A stretch of 64,000 nucleotides of DNA from Actinopolymorpha rutila. GTDB lineage: Bacteria > Actinomycetota > Actinomycetes > Propionibacteriales > Actinopolymorphaceae. The position numbers and the translations under genes were made by a program. Shown here piece after piece: positions 14,301 through 21,561 of this stretch; the stretch's first letter is position 1, and every line of letters begins with the position of its first letter. Where the stretch lies: assembly GCF_013407855.1 (NCBI RefSeq), contig NZ_JACBZH010000001.1:496001-560000 (forward strand), read 5' to 3'. The notes beneath the pieces are model-generated. The model was not told the DNA's origin. It was given only the letters and a program-made list of their open reading frames with translations, and made no database searches.

Positions 14301-16607
14301 TCACGAAGTGGCGCGGTCGAGCCGGGTACCGAGGTCGGCGAGCGTGGCGTGGTCGAGCCCGAGACCGGGGAACGACGCCAGCGTGCTCATCGGCATCGTG
14401 CCCACCACCCGGACGAGCCCCGGGTCGCGCAGGATCGGCAGGTCGAGGCCCTGGAGGAGTTCGTTTCCCCGAGGGTCGGCCAGCCACTCGGCCAGGGTGG
14501 AGTCGGCGGTCAGCGGCAACGCGATCGACGGAGCGTCCAGCCGGATCGTGGTGGCTGCGCGCAGGTCGCGGGAGGACGTGCCCACCGCGATCTCGAAGTC
14601 GCCCGCCTCGACCACCCAGTCGTGATGGCGAACCGACCAGTACGCGAACGCCCGCCGGTCCAGCGTCATCGTGGCCGTACGGCTCTCGCCGGGCTCCAGC
14701 GCGACCTTGGCGAAGCCCTTCAGCTCCCGCACCGGCCGGGTGACCGAGCACTCCGGGTCCCGTACGTAGACCTGGACGACCTCCGCACCGGCGAGCGGCC
14801 CGGTGTTCGTCACGGTCACCGACACCTCGACCGCCAGGTCGTCACCGGCGACGGACCCGCTGGTGCGCACGGACAGGCCGCCGACGTCGAACGTGGTGTA
14901 CGACAGGCCGTGCCCGAACGGGTAGCTGACCTCCTGCGCGGAACGGTCGTGGGCGCGGTAACCGACGAACACACCTTCGCCGTACCGCACGACGCCGCTG
15001 TCGCCGGGGAAGTTGAGGAACGACGAGCTGTCCTCCAGGCGTACGGGAATCGTCTCGGCCAGCTTCCCCGACGGGTTGGCCCGGCCGGTGAGCAGGTCGG
15101 CGACGGCGCCGCCCGCGGCCTGCCCGGACAGCCAGCTCTCCAGGATCGCGTCGGCGTCGCCGTCCCAGGTGGAGGTGCGGACCGCGGAGCCGTTGGACAG
15201 CACCACGGTCAGCGGCCGGTCGTTCGCCTCCCGCAGCGCTGCCAGGAGCGCCAGTTGGCCGGCCGGCAGGTCCAGGTGCGTACGGTCGAAGCCCTCGGAC
15301 TCCTCGGCGGCAGGCAGGCCGAGGAACACGACCACCCGGTCGGCGGCGCGCGCGACCCGCACGGCCTCGGACCGCAGCCGCTCGTCCTCGCCGGCCGCCC
15401 CGTCCGCGGCTTCACCGCCCAGGCCGTACCCCGGTGCGAAGACGATCTCGACGTCCGACCCGAGGCGGTCGCGCAACTCCTCGACCGGCACGTCCACCCG
15501 GGTCGGGTTGACCTCGGAGCTGCCCCCGCCCTGGAAGCGCGGCGTCCGGGCGAGCTCGCCGACGACCGCGACCGTGGCGCCCGGCTCCGTACGCAGCGGC
15601 AGCGCGCCGCGCTCGTTCTTCAGCAGGACCGCGGACTCCAGCGCGGCCAGGTGGGCCACCCGGTGGTGTTCGTCCTCGTCGAAGGTGACCGGCTCCGCGT
15701 CCGCGGCCCCGATCGCGGACGTCGACCGGTCCACCAGCGTCAGCACCCGGGCCACCGCGTCGTCGAGTACGGACTCCGCCAGCCACCCCTCGCGCACCGC
15801 GGCGACCACCGCGGCCGGGCTCAGCTCGAGGTTCGGCGGCATCTCCAGGTCCAGGCCGGCCTCCAGGGAGCGCACCCGGTCGTGCACCGCGCCCCAGTCG
15901 GAGACGACCAGCCCGGCGAAGCCCCACTCCTCCCGCAGCACCGTCGTCAGCAGCCGGCGGTGCTCGGAGGCGTACGTCCCGTTGACCTTGTTGTAGGCAC
16001 ACATCACGGTCCACGGCTGCTCGGTGCGCACGATGTGCTCGAACGCCGGCAGGTAGATCTCGCGCAGCGTCCGCTCGTCCACCTCGGCGCTCACCCGGAG
16101 CCGGTCGTCCTCCTGGTTGTTGGCGGCGAAGTGCTTCACCGAGGTGCCGACGCCCTGGCTCTGCACGCCGCGGACGAGGGCCGCGCCGAGCCGCCCGGCG
16201 AGGAAGGGGTCCTCGGAGTAGTACTCGAAGTTGCGCCCGCACAACGGCGACCGCTTGATGTTCACGCCGGGGCCGAGGACGACGGACACGCCCCACCGGC
16301 GCGCCTCGGTGCCGAGCGCCCGGCCCACGGTCTCGATCAGCCGGGTGTTCCAGGAGCTTGCGATGCCGGCCGCCGGCGGGAAGCACGTCGCCGGGACGCT
16401 GCCGGACAGGCCCACGTGATCGGCCTCGGACAGCTGGGTACGCAGGCCGTGCGGGCCGTCCGACACCATGATCGCCGGGATGCCCAGGCGCTCGACCGGT
16501 GTGGTGTGCCAGAAGTCCGAACCGCTGACCAGCGCGGCCTTCTCCGCCAGGGTGAGCTGGCCGACCGCGGCCGGCGCGGGCGGGAGGGAACCGTGGGTCT
16601 CGGACAT
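14301..16607 (-). CDS. Glycoside hydrolase family 3 (beta-glucosidase-like)
   Basis: 768 residues with the three-part beta-glucosidase layout: TIM-barrel GH3 N domain (about 25-300, KHFAANNQE at 158-166, nucleophile D237 in LVVSDWGA), GH3 C domain (about 335-570), and a fibronectin-III-like domain (about 600-690), then a C-terminal tail. There is no signal peptide, so it acts inside the cell on imported oligosaccharides. GGGAGG precedes ATG 16607. Exact sugar (glucose, xylose or other) is not readable. A longer frame upstream lacks a ribosome site. It is divergent from the aldo/keto reductase. Confidence 0.9.
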   Translation of the reverse strand: MSETHGSLPPAPAAVGQLTLAEKAALVSGSDFWHTTPVERLGIPAIMVSDGPHGLRTQLSEADHVGLSGSVPATCFPPAAGIASSWNTRLIETVGRALGTEARRWGVSVVLGPGVNIKRSPLCGRNFEYYSEDPFLAGRLGAALVRGVQSQGVGTSVKHFAANNQEDDRLRVSAEVDERTLREIYLPAFEHIVRTEQPWTVMCAYNKVNGTYASEHRRLLTTVLREEWGFAGLVVSDWGAVHDRVRSLEAGLDLEMPPNLELSPAAVVAAVREGWLAESVLDDAVARVLTLVDRSTSAIGAADAEPVTFDEDEHHRVAHLAALESAVLLKNERGALPLRTEPGATVAVVGELARTPRFQGGGSSEVNPTRVDVPVEELRDRLGSDVEIVFAPGYGLGGEAADGAAGEDERLRSEAVRVARAADRVVVFLGLPAAEESEGFDRTHLDLPAGQLALLAALREANDRPLTVVLSNGSAVRTSTWDGDADAILESWLSGQAAGGAVADLLTGRANPSGKLAETIPVRLEDSSSFLNFPGDSGVVRYGEGVFVGYRAHDRSAQEVSYPFGHGLSYTTFDVGGLSVRTSGSVAGDDLAVEVSVTVTNTGPLAGAEVVQVYVRDPECSVTRPVRELKGFAKVALEPGESRTATMTLDRRAFAYWSVRHHDWVVEAGDFEIAVGTSSRDLRAATTIRLDAPSIALPLTADSTLAEWLADPRGNELLQGLDLPILRDPGLVRVVGTMPMSTLASFPGLGLDHATLADLGTRLDRATS

Positions 16608-16649
16608 GGTGCCTCCCTGGTAGCCGTGGGCCGGGGCCGTCGTGCTGGC

Positions 16650-16655
16650 ACTGTA
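16650..16655 (-). promoter_or_regulatory. Candidate -10 box of the GH3 gene
   Basis: TACAGT on the minus strand lies 42 nt before the GH3 ATG, leaving a short leader that contains the Shine-Dalgarno sequence. No good -35 hexamer is visible. Confidence 0.35.
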
Positions 16656-16674
16656 ACCCCGCCCACCCGCCAGG

Positions 16675-16680
16675 TAGGTT
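16675..16680 (+). promoter_or_regulatory. -10 box of the aldo/keto reductase gene (leaderless)
   Basis: TAGGTT ends 6 nt before ATG 16687 and no Shine-Dalgarno sequence is present. Confidence 0.5.
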
Positions 16681-16686
16681 CGGCGG

Positions 16687-17583
16687 ATGCGATCCGAGGA
16701 GATCACCGCGGCCGACGCGGGCACCTGGAAGCTCGGCGACGTCACCGTCAACCGGATGGGCTTCGGCTCGATGCGGATCACCGCGAACCCCGACCGTGAG
16801 GTCGCCCTCGCCGTGCTGCGCCGGGCCGTCGAGCTCGGCGTGAACCACCTCGACACCGCCGCGTTCTACGTGTCACCGGGCGGCACGCTCGGCGTCGGTA
16901 CCGGTCCTGCGCGCTATGCCACCGAGCTGATCCGGGCCGCGCTCTCGCCGTATCCCGACGACATCGTGGTGGCCACCAAGGTCGGCCCCGGCATCGACCC
17001 GGACAAGGGCTTCTACCAGGCGACCACGCCCGCCCAACTGCGCAGCCAGGTCGAGGAGAACCTCCGCCGCCTCGGCCGCGACCACCTCGACCTGGTGAAC
17101 CTGCGGATCATCAAGAAGGCCGGGCACGACTCGATCGCGGAGCGGTTCGGCGCGCTGGCGCAGCTGCGCGACGAGGGGCTGATCCGGCACCTCGGCCTGT
17201 CGAACGTACGTCAGGACCACCTTGACGAGGCCGGGGCCATCGCACCGGTGGTCTGCGTACAGAACCCCTACGGGCTCGACTTCAAAAGGGAGGAGGACGC
17301 TCTCGTCCGCACCTGCGAGGAGCGGGGAATCGCGTACGTCCCGTTCTTCGCCATCGCCGGCGCCGGCCGGGAGGCGGGCGCGGCGTCCGGCCACAGCGAG
17401 GCGGTCCACGCCGTGGCCCGGGCGCACGGGGTCACGCCGCATCAGGTACGCCTGGCCTGGACCCTGCACCAGGGCCGGCACGTGCTGGCGATCCCGGGGA
17501 CCGGCGACCCGAAGCATCTTGCCGACAACGTGGCCGCCGGCGCGCTGCGGTTCACCGCCGACGAGCTGGCCGGCCTGGGCTGA
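16687..17583 (+). CDS. Aldo/keto reductase with altered catalytic His
   Basis: 298 residues in the AKR (alpha/beta)8 layout. Of the usual Asp-Tyr-Lys-His tetrad, D56 (HLDTAAFY), Y61 and K98 (VATKVG) are present. The position of the His (normally in a DLYxLH-like strand) reads LDLVNLR, so Arg140 replaces it. Proteins with this change exist in actinobacteria and are still annotated as reductases; activity may differ. The TGA stop begins a tandem repeat that separates it from the convergent phosphatase gene. Confidence 0.8.
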   Translation: MRSEEITAADAGTWKLGDVTVNRMGFGSMRITANPDREVALAVLRRAVELGVNHLDTAAFYVSPGGTLGVGTGPARYATELIRAALSPYPDDIVVATKVGPGIDPDKGFYQATTPAQLRSQVEENLRRLGRDHLDLVNLRIIKKAGHDSIAERFGALAQLRDEGLIRHLGLSNVRQDHLDEAGAIAPVVCVQNPYGLDFKREEDALVRTCEERGIAYVPFFAIAGAGREAGAASGHSEAVHAVARAHGVTPHQVRLAWTLHQGRHVLAIPGTGDPKHLADNVAAGALRFTADELAGLG

Positions 17584-17627
17584 CTTCGGGCTGACTTCGG
17601 GCTGACTTCGGGCTGACTTCGGGCTGA
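17577..17627. repeat. 11-bp tandem repeat at convergent gene ends
   Basis: The unit TGACTTCGGGC occurs four times in a row from 17581, with a partial copy at each end. Each unit contains TGA, and because 11 is not a multiple of three the array places a stop in all three plus-strand frames. The first TGA ends the reductase gene and the last partial copy (TGACTA) supplies the stop of the minus-strand phosphatase. Confidence 0.85.
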
Positions 17628-18293
17628 CTACGAACCGTCGGACAGCTGGGCCGGTAGGTCGAGTACGTCGTCCGGATCGACGGCGAGATCTCCCCACGCG
17701 ACGGCGGCCAGCCCGCCCCGATGCGACCGCGCCGTCACCGTCTCGGTGTTGGCGAGCGGATGCGCCAGAGCCCAGCGTGGGGTGACGTTGGCGAGTACGT
17801 CGGACAGCGCGCAGCGATACAACCCGCCGTGCCCGACCAGGACCGTCGTACCCGCCTGGGTCGCCACCTCGTCGACCAGCGACCGGAGCCGCGCCCGGAT
17901 CTCGTGCAGGTTCTCGCCTCCGGCCACCCGATGGTCGCCCTCGTTGCGCACCAGCCAGGCCTTCAGCACCTCGTCGTGCTCACGCCAGTGCGCGGGATCG
18001 CCGCTTCCCTCGTAGGAGCCGACGTCGAACTCACGAAGGGCGTCGGAGACGACGACGGGTACCCCGAGTTCGTGACCGAGGATCCGCGCCGTCTGCACGG
18101 CCCGCAGCAAAGGGCTCGAGCGGATGCGGTCCACCGTGGTCCGGCCCGCCAGCCGACGCGCGAGCGCGACCGCCTGCTCGCGGCCGCGGTCGGTCAGCGG
18201 GTGACTCGGCTCGTGATTGGCGAACACGTTCAGCAGGTTCGCGCGGCTCTCCCCGTGGCGGGCGAAGATCAGGCTCACCGATTCATACTGCAC
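17628..18293 (-). CDS. Histidine phosphatase superfamily protein
   Basis: 221 residues of the phosphoglycerate-mutase-like fold. The phosphoacceptor motif is ARHGES (H13); a second His lies in LVGHGGLY; the proton-donor region DVGSYEGSGD is present. The family removes phosphates from sugars, nucleotides or proteins; substrate unknown. The first possible start is GTG 18293, which leaves only 2 bp to the divergent ATG at 18296; GTG 18278 is an alternative that would leave more room for promoters. The stop codon comes from the tandem repeat. Confidence 0.8.
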   Translation of the reverse strand: MQYESVSLIFARHGESRANLLNVFANHEPSHPLTDRGREQAVALARRLAGRTTVDRIRSSPLLRAVQTARILGHELGVPVVVSDALREFDVGSYEGSGDPAHWREHDEVLKAWLVRNEGDHRVAGGENLHEIRARLRSLVDEVATQAGTTVLVGHGGLYRCALSDVLANVTPRWALAHPLANTETVTARSHRGGLAAVAWGDLAVDPDDVLDLPAQLSDGS

Positions 18294-18295
18294 AC

Positions 18296-18853
18296 ATGCC
18301 AGCGATTCGGGTACCGCCGACTCAGATGCCGCAGACGGAGAGCGCGGTGATCGTGCCGGTACGCGAGGCGGAGCCGGTCGTGGGTCACCTTCGGTCCCGG
18401 CTGGACCCGTCCGCGGCCTGGGGCGTCCCCGCGCACGTGACGGTCCTCTACCCGTTCGTCCCGCCGGAACGCATCGACGCCGAGGTGCTGGCCGCGCTGG
18501 GCGAGGCGATCCGCACGGTCGCGTCCTTCCGGGCTACGTTCACCCGCGTCGAGTGGTTCGCGGACCAGGTGGTGTGGCTGGCCCCGGAGCCGGCCGGGGC
18601 GTTCGCCGACCTCACCGCCGCGGTGTGCGAACGCTTCCCGGAGTATCCGCCGTACGGCGGTGCGTTCGCCGAGGTGGTGCCCCATCTCACCGTCGGCGAC
18701 GGTGCTCCGGCGGCCGAACTCCGCCGGGCGGAAGAGCTTGTGCGCGGCCACCTCCCGATCAGTACGGAGGTGGCCGCGGCACAGGTCTTCTGCGGGTCGC
18801 CGGATCCCGACTCGTGGCACCCGATCGTCGAGCTTCCACTCGGCCGACCCTGA
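18296..18853 (+). CDS. 2'-5' RNA ligase-like 2H phosphoesterase
   Basis: 185 residues with the two HxT motifs of the 2H superfamily: HVT at 47-49 and HLT at 130-132. Members open cyclic 2',3'- or join 2',5'-phosphodiesters in RNA or nucleotides. CATACT lies 6 nt before ATG 18296, so the message may be leaderless; ATG 18326 is an alternative start closer to the fold. It is divergent from the histidine phosphatase and convergent with GH76. Confidence 0.8.
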   Translation: MPAIRVPPTQMPQTESAVIVPVREAEPVVGHLRSRLDPSAAWGVPAHVTVLYPFVPPERIDAEVLAALGEAIRTVASFRATFTRVEWFADQVVWLAPEPAGAFADLTAAVCERFPEYPPYGGAFAEVVPHLTVGDGAPAAELRRAEELVRGHLPISTEVAAAQVFCGSPDPDSWHPIVELPLGRP

Positions 18854-18868
18854 GGTGGGAGCTTCCCG

Positions 18869-20068
18869 TCAGGTCAGCTTGCGGTAGTCGGCCGGCGACC
18901 AGCCGAGCATCGCCTCGATCCGGACCATGCCCGACTGCTCCAGCAGGGTGACCGGGTTGTCGCCGTCGAACCGGTAGAGCCCGGTGTCGGCGTCGCGGAA
19001 CCGCTGGTACGACTGGTCGGCGTACCACTGCATCGCCTCGCGGTAGGCGGGGTCCGGGCGAAGCGTGGACAGCTGCAGCAGGTTGGCGAAGAAGATCGCG
19101 TGGAACCGCGCCGGCTGGGTGAAGTAGCGCTCGTTCTCGGCGTAGAACGCGAGCGCCTTCTTCGCGGTGTCCTCTGCCTGGTCGAGGAAGACCCGGCTGC
19201 CGGTCGCCCGGTGGAGCAGGACACCGGCACCGATCATGACGCCCTGGTTGTAGGACCACTGCGACTTCTGGATGTTGCCGGCGAGGTCGACGTGGTCCCA
19301 GTACAGGCCGTTCGGGGCCAGCATGTACGACCGCGTCCAGTCGTACATCCGGGTGGACCACTCGAGGTAGCGCGGCTCCCTGGTGGCGAGGTAGAGGTGG
19401 AGGCCCACCTCCGCGCCGGGCGCGTTGGAGACGGTGTTGCGGTCATGGCTCCAGGGCGCCTGGGTCCAGAACACCCCGCCGGGGCACGGATGCGTCGGGT
19501 CGTCGTCCCAGCCGAACACCACCAGGTCGAAGATCTGTGCCGCGCGGCGCAGCGAGGGCGCGTGCCCTCCCGACGTCCTCAGGTGGCGTTGCAGGTCGGC
19601 CAGGCCGATCCACTCGTTGTCGTCGTAGAACTTGTCCCCGCCCTGGCCGAGCGGCGGGCGCAGGTAGGAGTCGTAGCCGGGCGGGTCGGTCTGCGCGTTC
19701 CAGTACTTCTCCACCGCGGTGAACCGGTCGGCGACGTCGGCGGTGTACCCGCTGCCCATACCCGGCAGCCCGGCCACGTCCAGCGTCGCGACCATCGCCT
19801 GGGAGAACGGCCAGACGTAGGAGTACTGATTGCCGCCGGCGTGGGGGTACTCCTCCAGGTAGAGCGACGTCTTCGGGTCGTAGAAGTACTTCTGCAGCGC
19901 GGCGTAGGTGTCCCGCGCACGAAGGGCGTAGCGGCGTAGGTCGCGGGTCGGGACCGTGTCGGCGTAGGCAGGAGTGGTGGCGACCGCGCCGACCGCCGCG
20001 GTCGTGGCCGCGGCCACTCCGCCGAGCAGGACGGCCCGTCGCGACGGGGCGCTGAAGTGCTGGGTCAC
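18869..20068 (-). CDS. Tat-exported glycoside hydrolase family 76 (alpha-1,6-mannanase-like)
   Basis: 399 residues. SRRAVLLGG at 9-17 and AYA near 36 form a twin-arginine signal. The rest is an (alpha/alpha)6 barrel with the GH76 catalytic Asp pair in FYDDNEW (149-150). GH76 enzymes cut alpha-1,6-mannan, found in yeast mannan and in actinobacterial lipomannan. GTG 20068 has GGAGG 7 nt upstream; the frame extends further but that part has no signal features. It is divergent from a GntR/LacI-type regulator, which probably controls it. Confidence 0.85.
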   Translation of the reverse strand: MTQHFSAPSRRAVLLGGVAAATTAAVGAVATTPAYADTVPTRDLRRYALRARDTYAALQKYFYDPKTSLYLEEYPHAGGNQYSYVWPFSQAMVATLDVAGLPGMGSGYTADVADRFTAVEKYWNAQTDPPGYDSYLRPPLGQGGDKFYDDNEWIGLADLQRHLRTSGGHAPSLRRAAQIFDLVVFGWDDDPTHPCPGGVFWTQAPWSHDRNTVSNAPGAEVGLHLYLATREPRYLEWSTRMYDWTRSYMLAPNGLYWDHVDLAGNIQKSQWSYNQGVMIGAGVLLHRATGSRVFLDQAEDTAKKALAFYAENERYFTQPARFHAIFFANLLQLSTLRPDPAYREAMQWYADQSYQRFRDADTGLYRFDGDNPVTLLEQSGMVRIEAMLGWSPADYRKLT

Positions 20069-20117
20069 GGGAAACCTCCGAGTCGATGTGCCGCCTGGCA
20101 CGGGACTCAACGTGCAC

Positions 20118-20128
20118 TGGATATACCA
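20118..20128. promoter_or_regulatory. Candidate operator before GH76
   Basis: TGGATATACCA is a near palindrome (one mismatched pair) 50 bp upstream of the GH76 start. Its half-site TACCA/TGGTA recurs near the regulator start, suggesting a shared protein. Confidence 0.4.
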
Positions 20129-20228
20129 ACAAGTCAACGGCTGCTTTCGTCCGTATGCGGTCATCGCCGCCTCGCCGCCAATCCCCTTGTGTGGTGGAGG
20201 ATTGGCGCTGAGAGAGCACCGGTTCGAG

Positions 20229-20260
20229 TTGGTATGTCGGTGCCCCACAAATGGTATGTG
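20229..20260. promoter_or_regulatory. Two direct half-sites before the GntR/LacI-type regulator
   Basis: TGGTATGT occurs at 20230-20237 and 20252-20259, 22 bp (two helical turns) apart, just before the regulator start. The half-site matches that at 20118-20128, so the divergent genes may be controlled from one set of sites. Confidence 0.4.
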
Positions 20261-20279
20261 AACGAAGTCTGGAGACCCG

Positions 20280-21425
20280 GTGCCCGAGCACTTCCTGTAC
20301 GAGCGCCTCTACGAGTTCGTGCTGGAGGAGATTTCGGAGAGCCGGCTGTGCCCCGGCGACCGGGTGCCGTCGGAGACCGAACTGGCCGAGCGGTTCGGCG
20401 TCAGCCGCATCACCTCCAAGCGGGCGCTGCGGATGCTCGCCGATGCCGGCGTGGTCGACCGCCGCCGCGGCAAGGGGTCGTTCGTGTCCGCCGACGCGCA
20501 CCGCCTGGACGCCGTACGGGAAGCGGAGAGCCCGGCGGCGCCGGCCGTCGGTGAGCGCGCAGGCGGAACGGGGTGCCTGGCGCTGCTGCTGCCCGACGCG
20601 TCCGAGACGTACGGCCTGGACCTGATGTGTGCCATCGAGGAACGTGCCGCCGAGCACGGCTACCACCTCGTTGTACGGCGAACCCGCGACAGCCAGCAGG
20701 TCGAGGAGGATGCGATCCGCGCGCTCGCCGGTGGGACCGTGGACGGGATGCTCGTCTTCCCGGTGCACGGGGAGTTCTACAACGCGAGTCTCGTCCGGCT
20801 CGTCCTGGACGGTTCCCCGCTGGTGCTGGTGGACCGTTACCTGCCCGGCATCCCGGCGTGTGCGGTGTGCACCGACAACGCGGCCGCGTGCCGGGTGCTG
20901 ACGGAGTACGTACTCGACCAGGGGCACACCGAGGTCGCGTTCGTGTCGCCGCCCGTCGAGAACACCACCAGCATCGAGGAACGCATCCAGGGTTACCGAT
21001 CCGCGTTGCACGAGCGCGGTCTCCCGGCCTCCGCCGAGCGCTGCTTCACCGGCCTGCAGAGCACCCTGCCCGAGCCCGGCTCGGACAGCGAGGCGGGCGC
21101 GGACCGGGCCGCGATCCGCGAGTTCCTCGACCGCGAACCGGCCGTGACGGGGTTCGTCGTCTGCGAGTACAACCTCGCGGTCCTGTTGCGGGAGGTGCTG
21201 GCGGAGGTGGGCCGCCGCGATCCGGTGGGCCGCGGCGATCCCGCCGGCTACCTGATCGCCTGCTTCGACTCACCCTGGTCGCGGGCGGCCGCGGCCTCGT
21301 TCCCCCACATCAGGCAGGGCCAGCAGGAGATGGGGCGGCGAGCGGTGGACCTGCTCGTCGCCCAGCTGAACGGCGAGGACGTACCCCGCCGGTCCACCGT
21401 TCCGTTCGAGCTGGTGACTCCGTAG
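20280..21425 (+). CDS. GntR-type DNA-binding domain with LacI-type sugar-sensing domain (AraR-like)
   Basis: 381 residues. Residues 5-70 are a GntR winged helix (SETELAERFGVSRITSKRALRMLADAG, then RRRGKGSFV). Residues about 95-380 are a periplasmic-binding-like domain of the LacI/GalR kind (GCLALLLPD, VDGMLVFPV, LVLVDRYLPG, IQGYRSAL). This layout is that of AraR-type regulators that leave DNA when a sugar binds. GGAG stands 5 nt before GTG 20280. It is divergent from GH76 and followed codirectionally by another exported glycan enzyme, so it likely senses a mannan or related breakdown sugar. Confidence 0.85.
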   Translation: MPEHFLYERLYEFVLEEISESRLCPGDRVPSETELAERFGVSRITSKRALRMLADAGVVDRRRGKGSFVSADAHRLDAVREAESPAAPAVGERAGGTGCLALLLPDASETYGLDLMCAIEERAAEHGYHLVVRRTRDSQQVEEDAIRALAGGTVDGMLVFPVHGEFYNASLVRLVLDGSPLVLVDRYLPGIPACAVCTDNAAACRVLTEYVLDQGHTEVAFVSPPVENTTSIEERIQGYRSALHERGLPASAERCFTGLQSTLPEPGSDSEAGADRAAIREFLDREPAVTGFVVCEYNLAVLLREVLAEVGRRDPVGRGDPAGYLIACFDSPWSRAAAASFPHIRQGQQEMGRRAVDLLVAQLNGEDVPRRSTVPFELVTP

Positions 21426-21561
21426 GCGCAGATCCGGGCTCTGAGGAGGATGCGGCGCGGCGCGTTCACGAGTTGGGGCCGGATGTGGCCGGTCGTCCGT
21501 GCTGTGCCCGGCGGCGGATCCCGGTATCTCTGGATCGAGTACGCGTGCCGAGGAGGACCCG

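Noticed and set aside
14214-16799. An 861-codon plus-strand open frame opposite the GH3 gene
   Set aside because: The minus-strand frame has all GH3 motifs and a ribosome site; the plus-strand translation is low-complexity Arg/Gly/Val and is an antisense shadow.
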